64,000 nucleotides of DNA, from NCBI GenBank assembly GCA_019746355.1, contig JAIESC010000067.1, positions 104,703 to 168,702 on the forward strand, read 5' to 3'. Source of the DNA: Xanthobacteraceae bacterium (lineage in GTDB: Bacteria > Pseudomonadota > Alphaproteobacteria > Rhizobiales > Xanthobacteraceae). The position numbers and the translations under genes are program-made. Positions 9,178 through 17,259 of this stretch are shown here, piece after piece. Below the pieces are notes generated by a model. The model saw only the letters and a list, made by a program, of their open reading frames with translations, ran no database searches and was not told the DNA's origin. Position 1 is the stretch's first letter, and the number at the start of each line of letters is the position of its first letter.

Positions 9178-10599
9178 ATGACGACGCGTTACACACGCAT
9201 TGGGTCGTGCCTTATCGGCATGGCTGCGGTGGTGGGATGGGTGTGTATCCCGCCGGGCGCTCAGGCTGATACGCTTCGCGGAGCGCTTACCCAGGCCTAC
9301 CGGAACAACCCGCAGCTCAACGCCCAGCGCGCAGCCGTACGCGCCACCGACGAGACGGTGCCGCAGGCTCTGTCCGGCTACCGTCCGCGCATCAGCCTCT
9401 CGGCCTCGGCCGGCGAAGCCTATTCCGACGTGACCACGAAATCAGTTTCCAACACCGGCGCCGCGATTTATCCGCGCACGATCGGCCACAACGCCGTGCA
9501 GACCTACGGCGCGACCTACTCGCAGAGACTGCTCGATGGTTTCGGCACAGCTTCCCGCACGCGGCAGGCCGAGCAGCAGGTGTCGGCGGCGCGCGAGACC
9601 TTGCGGCTGACCGAGCAGACGGTGCTGCTGGCGGCTGCGACCGCCTACATGAATCTCATTCGCGACGCCGCGATCCTTACCCTGCAACGCAGCAACGTCG
9701 AAGTGTTGCAGGAGCAGTTGCGCCAGACGCAGGACCGCTTTCGCATCGGCGAAGTCACGCGCACTGACGTCGCCCAGGCAGAATCTCGCTTGGCTTCCGG
9801 AAGGTCGACGCTGCTGCAAGCGGAGTCGAACTATGTCACGTCCAAGGCAACTTACCGGCAGGTGATCGGCGTGGAGCCGGGCAATCTCGAAGCGGCTGCG
9901 CCGGTCGACCGGCTCTCTCCGTCAAACCTTCAGGCCGCGGTCCAGTCGGCGCGCGCGGCACATCCGTCGGTCACCACCGCGATGTTCAGCATCGATGCGG
10001 CGCAGTTTCAGGTCAAGATCGCGGAGAGCTCGCTCTATCCGACACTTGACGCCGTGGCCAGCGTGCAGAAGTCGTATGGCTCGCAGGTTCAGCTCTCCAC
10101 CCTCGAGTCGTTCACCGCCTCGGGCGTCGCCCAGCTCAACGTTCCAATCTATCAGGGCGGCGGTGAATACGCGACGATCCGGGCGGCCAAGGAGACGCTG
10201 CAGCAGCGCCGCGTCGATCTCGACACCGCGCGCGATCAGGCGCAGCAGACGCTGGTGCAGTCCTGGGGCCAGCTCGAAGCCGCCAAGGCGCAGATCCAGG
10301 CAACGCAGCAGCAGGTGACCGCCGCCGAGATCGCGCTCAACGGCGTGCGCGAAGAAGCGCTGGTCGGCCAGCGCACCACGCTCGACGTGCTCAACGCGCA
10401 GCAGGAATTGGTCAACGCCCGGGTCGCGCTCGTGACCGCGCAGCGCGACCGGGTGGTCGCGTCCTACACCTTGCTCGGCGCCGCGGGCCGGCTGTCCGTG
10501 CAGGTCCTGCAGCTGCCGGTCCAGGTCTACGACCCGAGCGTGCACTATCACCAGGTTCGCGACACCTGGATCGGCGTTCGCACACCCGACGGCAAATAG
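9178..10599 (+). CDS. tolC: TolC-family outer membrane efflux/secretion channel
   Basis: A 473-residue TolC-like protein. The N terminus is a signal peptide with cleavage expected after AQA near residue 30 (mature start DTLRGALTQAY). It then shows the two internally repeated OEP halves of helical hairpins and beta strands, with family marks such as NNPQLNAQRAAV, GEVTRTDVAQAESR near 195 and GQRTTLDVLNAQQELV near 400. It should trimerise in the outer membrane and complete the secretion path for the divergent exporter and adaptor. It may also serve drug efflux pumps, as TolC proteins are often shared. It converges on the radical SAM gene with 57 bases between the stops. Confidence 0.93.
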   Translation: MTTRYTRIGSCLIGMAAVVGWVCIPPGAQADTLRGALTQAYRNNPQLNAQRAAVRATDETVPQALSGYRPRISLSASAGEAYSDVTTKSVSNTGAAIYPRTIGHNAVQTYGATYSQRLLDGFGTASRTRQAEQQVSAARETLRLTEQTVLLAAATAYMNLIRDAAILTLQRSNVEVLQEQLRQTQDRFRIGEVTRTDVAQAESRLASGRSTLLQAESNYVTSKATYRQVIGVEPGNLEAAAPVDRLSPSNLQAAVQSARAAHPSVTTAMFSIDAAQFQVKIAESSLYPTLDAVASVQKSYGSQVQLSTLESFTASGVAQLNVPIYQGGGEYATIRAAKETLQQRRVDLDTARDQAQQTLVQSWGQLEAAKAQIQATQQQVTAAEIALNGVREEALVGQRTTLDVLNAQQELVNARVALVTAQRDRVVASYTLLGAAGRLSVQVLQLPVQVYDPSVHYHQVRDTWIGVRTPDGK

Positions 10600-10656
10600 T
10601 CATCATCCTGCGCGGCGTGCACGGCTGTCGCGCGGCATCGCCAGGCCGCAATCCCA

Positions 10657-12276
10657 TCAACCCGACGCGGCTTGTTTCGGCAGAGGCAACTCGTCCGTCG
10701 GAGCCTGCTGACCGATGCGGTGGATGAAGTCCGGCAGCCCCTGTCCCATCGAGTGCTCGTAGCGCAGCGCCGGCGCGCCCGGATTGAACGGGATGTTCAG
10801 CGTCCAGCGCACATCGCGCTCGACCATGTCGCGAAGCTCGACCAGCCGCTCGGCGCTGAGGTGATCCGTATAGACAAATGAGCGGTAACCGCCGTTCGGA
10901 TCGCCCTTGTAATAGTCGGCGCAGACCGTGTAGTCGACCTCGCGCGCATGCAGCCGGTCGCCGGTCTTTGGATGCGTATAGGTCCACACGTCACGCTCGG
11001 TCGCGTGCGGCACGGCGAGATCGTAATACGGCGTGCCGGGATAGGTGGTGATGACCGTGCAGTCGAAATCGTCGACCTGGTTGCGGATGAGCCAGTCGCG
11101 AATGTCGGTGACGGTCTCCTCCGACTCGCCCGGATGGCCGCAGGACATCAGCGCCTTGATCTTCAGCCCCGCCTGCTTGGCGTAACCGACGCAGCGGTCG
11201 TTGTCGGCGAGCTTTGCCCGCTTGTCGATGTTGACGAGGATGCGCTCATTCGCGGCCTCGAAGCCGCAGAGGAGCCAGCGGAAGCCGGCGCGAAACATCG
11301 CCGTCGCCTGTTCGAGCGTGAGCAGCTCGGACTTCACGAAGCCGCGCAGCCGGAACTCGGCGCCGAGCCGCGATTGCAGATCGGACAGCCCGTTCATCAG
11401 CGCGACGAAACCTTTGCTGACGTTGAGCTCGTCGTCATAGAACATGAACCCGGTGAAGCCGTGCTCGCGATGCAGATGCTCGACCTCGGTCAGGATCGAC
11501 TCCACCGAGCGGTTGCGGATCTGCCGCAGACTCTTGCTGTTGCGCCCACCGCAGAAGCCGCAGCCGAACGGACAGCCCAATTGGGCGATGAGGCTCGTCG
11601 CGCGGTGGCCTTCGATGCTGTAGCGATAGGATTTCAGATCGACCAGATGCCGCGCCGGTCGCGGGCTTTCGGTGAACATCTGATCGGTCAGGAACAATCC
11701 GCCCTTGGGATCGTCGCCGTCGACCAGCTTCGGCGCGTTCTCCTTCAGCGCCTCGAAGATCGCAAGCTCGCCGTCGCCGCTGCACAGTACGTCGAACGCG
11801 GCTTCGAGCTGCGCTGCCGAGCGGTGGCCGCGGCCGTTCGTGACGCCGCGTTTCAGCTCGAGCTTCTTTGCCGAATAGACCAGCGTGACATGCGGTCCGC
11901 CGAGAATGAGCCTGAGGTCGGGACGCAATCTCCGGATCGTCGCCGCGATCTGCATCACCGCCGGCAGTTGCGGCGTCGTCGTGGTGATGCCGATGGCAAG
12001 GTCCTGACAACTGGTCAGATAGTCTTCGAGCGGAGCGAGAAAGTTCTCGACGCCGGAGAGGTCGAGCAGGTTGACCCGGTAGCGCTGCGCCTCCAGGCTC
12101 GCCGCGACCTTCAGCACACCGAGGCTGACGAACACCCGCTCGTCGAGCAGGAACGCCGACGGGGGAATGATCAGGCAGACGGACCGTGCCTGCTCGGCCC
12201 ACGACCGCAACGCGTCCCGAACCGCCGGCTCGTTCCATTGCAGTGAGCCGCAGTTATGAGGTGCGAGCGTGGTCAC
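10657..12276 (-). CDS. B12-binding-type radical SAM protein
   Basis: A 539-residue protein with a GTG start. Residues about 30-200 form a Rossmann-like B12-binding domain (LAIGITTTTPQLPAVMQIA, LILGGPHV), but no DxHxxG base-off ligand motif is visible. The radical SAM domain follows, with CPFGCGFC (CxxxCxxC) near 235 to bind the 4Fe-4S cluster, FMFYDDELN near 275 and a GFEAANERIL segment. This is the architecture of class B-like methylases and of BchE/HpnP-like enzymes; the substrate is not predictable. It stands alone, convergent with tolC and divergent from nasT across 286 bases. Its start region includes an AT-rich stretch at 12325-12365 that may carry its promoter. Confidence 0.85.
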   Translation of the reverse strand: MTTLAPHNCGSLQWNEPAVRDALRSWAEQARSVCLIIPPSAFLLDERVFVSLGVLKVAASLEAQRYRVNLLDLSGVENFLAPLEDYLTSCQDLAIGITTTTPQLPAVMQIAATIRRLRPDLRLILGGPHVTLVYSAKKLELKRGVTNGRGHRSAAQLEAAFDVLCSGDGELAIFEALKENAPKLVDGDDPKGGLFLTDQMFTESPRPARHLVDLKSYRYSIEGHRATSLIAQLGCPFGCGFCGGRNSKSLRQIRNRSVESILTEVEHLHREHGFTGFMFYDDELNVSKGFVALMNGLSDLQSRLGAEFRLRGFVKSELLTLEQATAMFRAGFRWLLCGFEAANERILVNIDKRAKLADNDRCVGYAKQAGLKIKALMSCGHPGESEETVTDIRDWLIRNQVDDFDCTVITTYPGTPYYDLAVPHATERDVWTYTHPKTGDRLHAREVDYTVCADYYKGDPNGGYRSFVYTDHLSAERLVELRDMVERDVRWTLNIPFNPGAPALRYEHSMGQGLPDFIHRIGQQAPTDELPLPKQAASG

Positions 12277-12297
12277 GCGCGTGCTGGCCCTTCCAGG

Positions 12298-12318
12298 TGG
12301 ACCGCCGATGGCGGTCCA
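12298..12318. repeat. Perfect 9-bp inverted repeat upstream of the radical SAM gene
   Basis: TGGACCGCC and GGCGGTCCA are separated by GAT, giving a perfect hairpin or operator-like palindrome 22 bases upstream of the radical SAM start. No T-run follows on either strand, so it is not a standard terminator. A protein-binding site or 5'-leader hairpin for that gene is possible. Confidence 0.5.
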
Positions 12319-12395
12319 ACGGATAAGCTTTTCAATTGTTTGGTTAATTTTTCCTTAAAATTGCGCCGGGCAGCCGAATGCACCGCCACTGGCTG

Positions 12396-12414
12396 TTCTT
12401 TCTGCACTGCACAA
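12396..12414 (+). promoter_or_regulatory. Candidate activator site upstream of nasT
   Basis: TTCTTTCTGCACTGCACAA lies 120 bases before the -24 GG of the RpoN-type box at 12532. An almost identical sequence (13829-13846) sits 119 bases before the equivalent box of nrtA. Distance and TGCA content fit an NtrC-like enhancer, although the full palindromic NtrC consensus is not present. Confidence 0.5.
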
Positions 12415-12531
12415 TTTTCGGGCGACTGCGGTCCAAGCGGGCATTGCCGCTGCGGAGGGCCCGGTTCCGCCGAAGGTCCTCGCAACACCACAAGGTGTTG
12501 ATCCTCATCGTAAATCTCCGAATTCCGCGCT

Positions 12532-12550
12532 TTGGCACGTTGCTTGAATT
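12532..12550 (+). promoter_or_regulatory. RpoN (sigma-54) type -24/-12 promoter of nasT
   Basis: TTGGCACG, four bases, then TTGAAT. The -24 half is a perfect match to the sigma-54 consensus TGGCACG, and the spacing is right (ten bases between the -24 GG and the -12 pair). The -12 half has TTGA in place of TTGC. Transcription would start near 12559, only a few bases before the GTG at 12563. Confidence 0.6.
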
Positions 12551-12562
12551 TTGATCACTGCC

Positions 12563-13147
12563 GTGGACCCCTCTTTCAAGATCGTCATCGTCGACAAGAA
12601 CCCGATCCGGGCAGCGATCCTGGAGGACGGGTTGCGCGAGGCTGGCCACGTGCAGGTGGTCCGCATCGGTGAGACCTCGAACCTGCTTCAGCGCATCTAC
12701 ATCATCGACCCCGACGTCATCCTGATCGACCTGGAGAACCCGAGCCGCGACGTGCTCGAGCAGATGTTCCAGGTGAGCCGTGCGGTGAAGCGACCGGTCG
12801 CCATGTTCGTCGACCAGAGCGACCGCGCCTCGATCGAGGCCGCGGTCGATGCCGGCGTCTCTGCCTACATCGTCGGCGGCCTGCGCAAGGACCGCGTGCA
12901 GAACATCCTCGATCTCTGCATCTCGCGCTTCAACGCATTCTCGCGGCTCGAAACCGAGCTGGAGAAGACGCGGTCGGCGCTCGAAGAGCGCAAGGTCATC
13001 GACCGCGCCAAGGGAGTTCTGATGAAGGCGAAGAACCTGAGCGAAGAGAAGGCCTATGCACTGCTGCGTAAGACGGCCATGAACGAAAACAAAAAAATTG
13101 CCGAGGTCGCACAATCGGTGATCACCGCTGCGGAGTTGTTCAAATGA
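12563..13147 (+). CDS. nasT: NasT, ANTAR-domain transcription antiterminator
   Basis: A 194-residue protein when read from the GTG at 12563; an in-frame TTG at 12551 would add four residues but overlaps the promoter box. Residues about 6-125 form a pseudo-receiver domain (KIVIVDKNPIRAAIL). A coiled linker follows (about 128-150), then an ANTAR RNA-binding helical bundle at about 140-190 (DRAKGVLMKAKNLSEEKAYALLRKTAM). NasT binds paired hairpins in nas leader RNA and prevents termination; NasS sequesters it when nitrate is absent. The target in this window is probably the nrtA leader at 13990-14092. The stop overlaps the nasS start as ATGA, so the two are co-translated. Confidence 0.9.
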   Translation: MDPSFKIVIVDKNPIRAAILEDGLREAGHVQVVRIGETSNLLQRIYIIDPDVILIDLENPSRDVLEQMFQVSRAVKRPVAMFVDQSDRASIEAAVDAGVSAYIVGGLRKDRVQNILDLCISRFNAFSRLETELEKTRSALEERKVIDRAKGVLMKAKNLSEEKAYALLRKTAMNENKKIAEVAQSVITAAELFK

Positions 13148-13809
13148 CCGACAAGCGCCTGCGCATCGGCTTCATCCCGCTTTGCGACGCGACCGCGCTG
13201 ATCATTGCGGTCGATAAGGGCTTCACTGCTGCCGAAGGCCTCGACATCGATCTCGTGCGCGAGGTTTCGTGGTCGAACATGCGCGACAAGCTCAACATCG
13301 GCCTGTTCGACGCCGCGCATCTGATCGCGCCGGTGGCAATCGCATCGAGCCTCGGCCTGGGCCACGTCAGGGTGCCGATCGTGGCTCCCTTTGCGCTCGG
13401 CGTGAACGGCAACGCCATCACTGTCTCGCCTGCGCTCTATGCCTCGATCGCAGCCGCCGCCGAAGGAAACGTCACCGATCCGCTGGCAACGGCGAAAGCG
13501 CTCGCCAAGGTCGTTGCCCCCCGCAAGGCGCGCGGCCAGGAGCCGCTGACCTTCGGCATGACGTTTCCGTTCTCCACGCACAACTATCACCTGCGATTCT
13601 GGATGGCGGCGGGCGGCGTCGATCCTGACGAGGACGTACGGCTTGTGGTGCTGCCGCCGCCCTACATGGTGGAGAGCCTCGCCGCGCTCGGATCAGCCGA
13701 CGCGGTTCTGCCGGCCGCAATCGGCGCGTTCACCGGACCCCTCTTCGACCCCGGCGACATTGCCGGTCATCTCTCGTCATGGCGGATCGGCCGCGTGCCG
13801 GCGAGCTGA
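13144..13809 (+). CDS. nasS: NasS-like nitrate sensor, internally deleted
   Basis: A 221-residue CmpA/NrtA-family protein without signal peptide, so cytoplasmic, as NasS should be. The start (RLRIGFIPLCDATALIIA) and first lobe are intact up to VVLPPPYMVESLA near 182. The sequence then jumps straight to the family's C-terminal tail (GPLFDPGDIAGHLSSW, which aligns with GKVFDPDNPAAYLKSL at the end of NrtA here). NasS and NrtA proteins are usually about 390-440 residues, so roughly 170 codons are missing in frame. The lost part includes most of the second lobe of the nitrate pocket. If real, nitrate binding and perhaps NasT capture should fail. It overlaps nasT by four bases. Confidence 0.8.
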   Translation: MTDKRLRIGFIPLCDATALIIAVDKGFTAAEGLDIDLVREVSWSNMRDKLNIGLFDAAHLIAPVAIASSLGLGHVRVPIVAPFALGVNGNAITVSPALYASIAAAAEGNVTDPLATAKALAKVVAPRKARGQEPLTFGMTFPFSTHNYHLRFWMAAGGVDPDEDVRLVVLPPPYMVESLAALGSADAVLPAAIGAFTGPLFDPGDIAGHLSSWRIGRVPAS

Positions 13810-13828
13810 AAAAATTTGCATTTGCCTA

Positions 13829-13846
13829 TTCTTTTGCAATGCACAA
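13829..13846 (+). promoter_or_regulatory. Candidate activator site upstream of nrtA
   Basis: TTCTTTTGCAATGCACAA repeats, with one base missing and one changed, the motif upstream of nasT. It lies 119 bases before the -24 GG of the nrtA RpoN-type box. The TTTTG...CAAAA ends make it roughly palindromic. Confidence 0.5.
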
Positions 13847-13962
13847 AAAACCGACAGAGCAAGCTGCGGATTTGTCCTTCGATCCCGTCCTCACACGAGC
13901 CGAGCGAATCGCTGCTTTGGCCCATCGTTCTGATTTTATTGCTTTTCCCGATGCCCCCTGAT

Positions 13963-13980
13963 TTGGCACGACACTTGAAT
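13963..13980 (+). promoter_or_regulatory. RpoN (sigma-54) type promoter of the nrtA operon
   Basis: TTGGCACG-ACAC-TTGAAT matches the box before nasT at every position of both halves and has the same spacing, including the unusual TTGA at -12. The predicted start is near 13990, about 170 bases before the nrtA ATG, so the transcript has a long leader. Confidence 0.65.
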
Positions 13981-14019
13981 TGAACGCTTCCAACGATGTC
14001 GGGCGATCCCCGGCATTGA

Positions 14020-14035
14020 GGTCCAACGACGGGCC
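14020..14035 (+). promoter_or_regulatory. ANTAR-type RNA hairpin in the nrtA leader
   Basis: GGTCC and GGGCC form a five-pair stem (one G-U) around the hexaloop AACGAC, with A at loop position 1 and G at position 4, the signature recognised by ANTAR proteins such as NasT. A second TCCAACGA copy lies at 13989-13996 with a weaker stem, and a separate hairpin TGTCGGG/CCCGGCA occupies 13997-14015. Together with the terminator that follows, this is the layout expected of a NasT antitermination leader. Confidence 0.6.
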
Positions 14036-14045
14036 GCAAAGCAAC

Positions 14046-14092
14046 GCCGCTGTCCTGGGGAGGTCATTCACGCCTCGGGGCACGGCTTTTTT
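14046..14092 (+). terminator. Intrinsic terminator in the nrtA leader (antitermination target)
   Basis: A stem of about 13 pairs with small bulges (GCCG/CGGC, TG/CA, CC/GG, GAGG/CCTC) closes a nine-base loop and is followed directly by six T residues at 14087-14092. It lies inside the leader, 70 bases before the nrtA start, so it should attenuate the operon unless NasT acts. GCCGC occurs both in the ANTAR hairpin's 3' side and at the base of this stem, allowing alternative pairing. Confidence 0.65.
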
Positions 14093-14161
14093 GTCGCCTG
14101 AAACCGACGCGTTCCGGGTGCGTCAGCAGCGAGCTTCGAACCAGAGAGGACAGAAGGGACA

Positions 14162-15472
14162 ATGACCGCACGCCGCAACAACGGCATCAGCCGCCGGAAA
14201 TTCCTGAAAGCCAGCGCCGGCACCGCGGCGCTCCTCGCCGCCGCGAAGGCGCAACTGCCGTCGGGCGCGTTCGCGCAAGGCGACGGCCCCGAGGTGAAGG
14301 GCGCCAAGCTCGGCTTCATCGCGCTGACTGACGCTGCCGCGCTGTTCGTCGCCAAGGACAAGGGCTTTTTCGCCAAGCACGGCATGCCCGACACCGAAGT
14401 GCTGAAGCAGGCCTCGTGGGGGGCAACACGCGACAACATCGTGCTTGGCGGCGAAGCCAACGGCATCGACGGCGCACATATTCTTTCGCCCATGCCCTAC
14501 CTGATCTCGGCCGGCAAAGTGACGCAGAACAACGTACCGACGCCCATGTACATCCTGGCGCGGCTCAACCTCGACAGCCAATGCATCTCGGTCGCCAAGG
14601 AGCATGCCGAGCTGCGCTTAGGCCTCGACACCAAGGAGTTCAAGGTCGCATTGGAAAAGAAGAAGGCCTCCGGCAAGGCCGTAAAGGCCGCCAACACATT
14701 CCCCGGCGGCACGCACGATCTCTGGATCCGCTACTGGCTCGCCGCCGGCGGCATCGACCCGGACAAGGACATCGAGACCATCACCGTTCCACCGCCGCAG
14801 ATGGTGGCGAACATGAAGGTCGGCACGATGGACTGCTTCTGCGTCTGTGAGCCGTGGAATCTCCAGCTCGTGCATCAAGGCATCGGCTACACCGCAATCA
14901 CCACCGGCGAGCTCTGGAACAAGCATCCGGAAAAATCGCTCGGCATGCGCGCTGCCTGGGTCGACAAGTATCCGAACGCGTCCAAGGCGCTGCTGATGGC
15001 GGTGATGGATGCGCAACAGTGGGCCGACAAGCCCGAGAACCACGAAGAGCTCGCGCGCATCATGGCCAAGCGTCAATGGATCAACGCGCCCTACGAGGAC
15101 ATCATCGAGCGCACCAAGGGCAAGTTCGACTACGGCATCCCCGGCAAAGTGGTCGAGAACTCGCCGCACATCATGAAGTACTGGATGAATCACGCCTCCT
15201 ATCCGTTCCAGAGCCATGATTTGTGGTTCATCACGGAAGACATCCGCTGGGGCAAGCTCGAGCCGAACACCGACGCCAAAGGTCTTGTCGCCAAGGTCAA
15301 CCGCGAGGAGATCTGGCGCGACGCCGCCAAGACGCTGGGCGTCAAGACAGAAGACATCCCGACCTCGAAGTCGCGCGGCAAGGAGGCGTTCTTCGACGGC
15401 AAGGTGTTCGATCCGGACAATCCGGCCGCCTACCTGAAAAGCCTCGCGATCAAGCGCGCAGAGATCGGCTGA
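14162..15472 (+). CDS. nrtA: NrtA, nitrate ABC transporter substrate-binding protein
   Basis: A 436-residue CmpA/NrtA-family receptor. The N terminus has a Tat signal (twin Arg at 11-12 in SRRKFLK, hydrophobic stretch, AFAQ cleavage region near 38). The binding fold is full length (GAKLGFIALTDAAALFVA, PGGTHDLWIRYWLAAGG, VPPPQMVANMKVGTMDCFCV) and ends in the usual FDPDNPAAYLKS tail. It captures nitrate, or possibly nitrite or cyanate, in the periplasm for NrtB and NrtD. A good ribosome binding site (GAGAGGA with GAAGGG) precedes the ATG. It is the first gene of the structural operon and is controlled by the RpoN-type box and the attenuated leader. Confidence 0.93.
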   Translation: MTARRNNGISRRKFLKASAGTAALLAAAKAQLPSGAFAQGDGPEVKGAKLGFIALTDAAALFVAKDKGFFAKHGMPDTEVLKQASWGATRDNIVLGGEANGIDGAHILSPMPYLISAGKVTQNNVPTPMYILARLNLDSQCISVAKEHAELRLGLDTKEFKVALEKKKASGKAVKAANTFPGGTHDLWIRYWLAAGGIDPDKDIETITVPPPQMVANMKVGTMDCFCVCEPWNLQLVHQGIGYTAITTGELWNKHPEKSLGMRAAWVDKYPNASKALLMAVMDAQQWADKPENHEELARIMAKRQWINAPYEDIIERTKGKFDYGIPGKVVENSPHIMKYWMNHASYPFQSHDLWFITEDIRWGKLEPNTDAKGLVAKVNREEIWRDAAKTLGVKTEDIPTSKSRGKEAFFDGKVFDPDNPAAYLKSLAIKRAEIG

Positions 15473-15540
15473 AGCCCGGGGCCGCCGACAACTGGCCCTG
15501 TCTGGCGGCCTCACTTCATTTCCACTGGAGCGAGACCGAA

Positions 15541-16440
15541 ATGAACATGCCCGTGCTCAAGACCGAGACCACCGCGGTGCCGTTTCCCTCTGCCGCGCCG
15601 GCCAAGGTGTTGGCGATCACGCCGAAGAAGGCTCCGTTTGTCGCGCGCACCATCGCGCGAGCGAGGTCGTTCGCGGTCGCCGTCGTTCCTCCGCTCGTCG
15701 TGATCGCCCTGGGTCTGGTTGTCTGGGAGATGCTTTGCCGCAGGACGGGCGCAACACTACCGCCGCCAACCAAAGTGCTGGCTGACACCTGGGAGCTGAT
15801 CGTCGATCCGTTCTTCGACCGCGGCGGTATCGACAAGGGCCTGTTCTGGCACATGTCGGCAAGCCTGCAGCGCGTCGCGTTCGGCTACGCGCTCGCCGCG
15901 ATCGCGGGCGTGGCGCTCGGCACGCTGGTCGGCCAGTCGACCTGGGCGATGCGCGGGCTCGACCCGATCTTTCAGGTGCTGCGCACGGTGCCGCCGCTCG
16001 CCTGGCTGCCGCTGTCGCTGGCGGCCTTCCGCAACGGCCAGCCGTCGGCGATCTTCGTGATCTTCATCACCGCGATCTGGCCGATCATCATCAACACCGC
16101 GGTCGGCATCCGCAACATTCCGCAGGACTATCGCAACGTGGCGCAGGTGCTGCGGCTCAATCAGCTCGAGTTCTTCTTCAAGATCATGGTGCCGGCGGCC
16201 GCGCCCTACATCTTCACCGGTCTGCGTATCGGCATCGGCCTGTCCTGGCTCGCCATCGTCGCGGCCGAGATGCTGATCGGCGGCGTCGGCATCGGCTTCT
16301 TCATCTGGGACGCGTGGAACTCGTCCCAGATCAGCGAAATCATCCTCGCGCTCGTCTATGTCGGCCTCGTCGGCTTCATCCTCGACCGGATCGTTGCGGG
16401 CGCCGCCACCATCGTCACCCGTGGCACTGCGGCGAACTGA
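15541..16440 (+). CDS. nrtB: NrtB, nitrate ABC transporter permease
   Basis: A 299-residue inner-membrane permease of the NrtB/SsuC/TauC group with an N-terminal 50-residue cytoplasmic segment and about six helices. The EAA-like loop is visible near 200-225 (RNIPQDYRNVAQVLRLNQLEFFFKI). The open frame extends upstream in the 3' end of nrtA, but the ATG at 15541, after a GGAGCGAG ribosome binding site, gives the family's normal length. It lies 68 bases after nrtA and five before nrtD. Confidence 0.93.
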   Translation: MNMPVLKTETTAVPFPSAAPAKVLAITPKKAPFVARTIARARSFAVAVVPPLVVIALGLVVWEMLCRRTGATLPPPTKVLADTWELIVDPFFDRGGIDKGLFWHMSASLQRVAFGYALAAIAGVALGTLVGQSTWAMRGLDPIFQVLRTVPPLAWLPLSLAAFRNGQPSAIFVIFITAIWPIIINTAVGIRNIPQDYRNVAQVLRLNQLEFFFKIMVPAAAPYIFTGLRIGIGLSWLAIVAAEMLIGGVGIGFFIWDAWNSSQISEIILALVYVGLVGFILDRIVAGAATIVTRGTAAN

Positions 16441-16445
16441 GGACA

Positions 16446-17252
16446 ATGTCGATGACACACATTCCGTATCTCAAGCTCGATCACATCGACAAGAGCTTCA
16501 GCCGCGGCTCGACCGAGACCGAGGTTCTGAAGGATGTCACGCTCGGAATCGAGAAGGGTGAATTCGTCTCGATCATCGGCCATTCCGGCTGTGGCAAGAG
16601 CACGCTCTTGAACCTCGTCGCCGGACTCCTGCCAGTCACGCGCGGCTGCGTGCTGCTGGAGAACAAGGAGGTCAACGACCCGGGCCCCGACCGCGCGGTG
16701 GTGTTCCAGAACCATTCGCTGCTCCCCTGGCTCACGGTCTACGCCAACGTGAAGATCGCGGTCGACAAGGTGTTCGCTTCGACGAAGTCGCGCCAGGAGC
16801 GCCATGACTGGATCATGCACAACCTCGATCTGGTGCAGATGGCGCATGCCAGGGACAGGCGGCCCGCGGAAATCTCCGGCGGCATGAAGCAGCGCGTCGG
16901 CCTGGCTCGGGCGCTGGCCATGGAGCCGAAGGTCCTCCTTCTCGACGAGCCGTTCGGCGCGCTCGACGCGCTCACCCGCGCGCACCTGCAGGACTCGGTG
17001 ATGGCGATCCACGCCAAGCTCGGCAACACCGTGGTGATGATCACCCACGACGTCGACGAGGCGGTGCTGCTCTCGGACCGCATCGTGATGATGACCAACG
17101 GGCCAGCGGCGCATATCGGTGAGGTGCTCGACGTGCCGCTGGCGCGGCCGCGCAAGCGCCTCGCGCTCGCCGGCGACGTGACGTATCTCAAGTCCCGCCA
17201 GCGCGTGCTCGAGTTCCTCTACGAACGGCATCACTTCGTCGAAGCGGCGTGA
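16446..17252 (+). CDS. nrtD: NrtD-type nitrate ABC transporter ATP-binding protein
   Basis: A 268-residue ABC ATPase. Walker A is GHSGCGKST at 45-53, signature ISGGMKQR near 145, Walker B LLLDEPFGALD near 165 and the switch His in MITHDVDEA near 200. It powers NrtB. There is no C-terminal NrtA-like regulatory domain of the kind fused to NrtC in cyanobacteria. Start chosen at 16446, five bases after the nrtB stop and next to a GAGGA site. The nirA gene follows after seven bases. Confidence 0.93.
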   Translation: MSMTHIPYLKLDHIDKSFSRGSTETEVLKDVTLGIEKGEFVSIIGHSGCGKSTLLNLVAGLLPVTRGCVLLENKEVNDPGPDRAVVFQNHSLLPWLTVYANVKIAVDKVFASTKSRQERHDWIMHNLDLVQMAHARDRRPAEISGGMKQRVGLARALAMEPKVLLLDEPFGALDALTRAHLQDSVMAIHAKLGNTVVMITHDVDEAVLLSDRIVMMTNGPAAHIGEVLDVPLARPRKRLALAGDVTYLKSRQRVLEFLYERHHFVEAA

Positions 17253-17259
17253 GACGTCC

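Noticed and set aside
12379..12396. Canonical NtrC site TGCACC-N5-GGTGCA upstream of nasT
   Set aside because: TGCACC is present at 12379 but the second half (TGGCTG) does not match; only the shared motif at 12396-12414 was kept.
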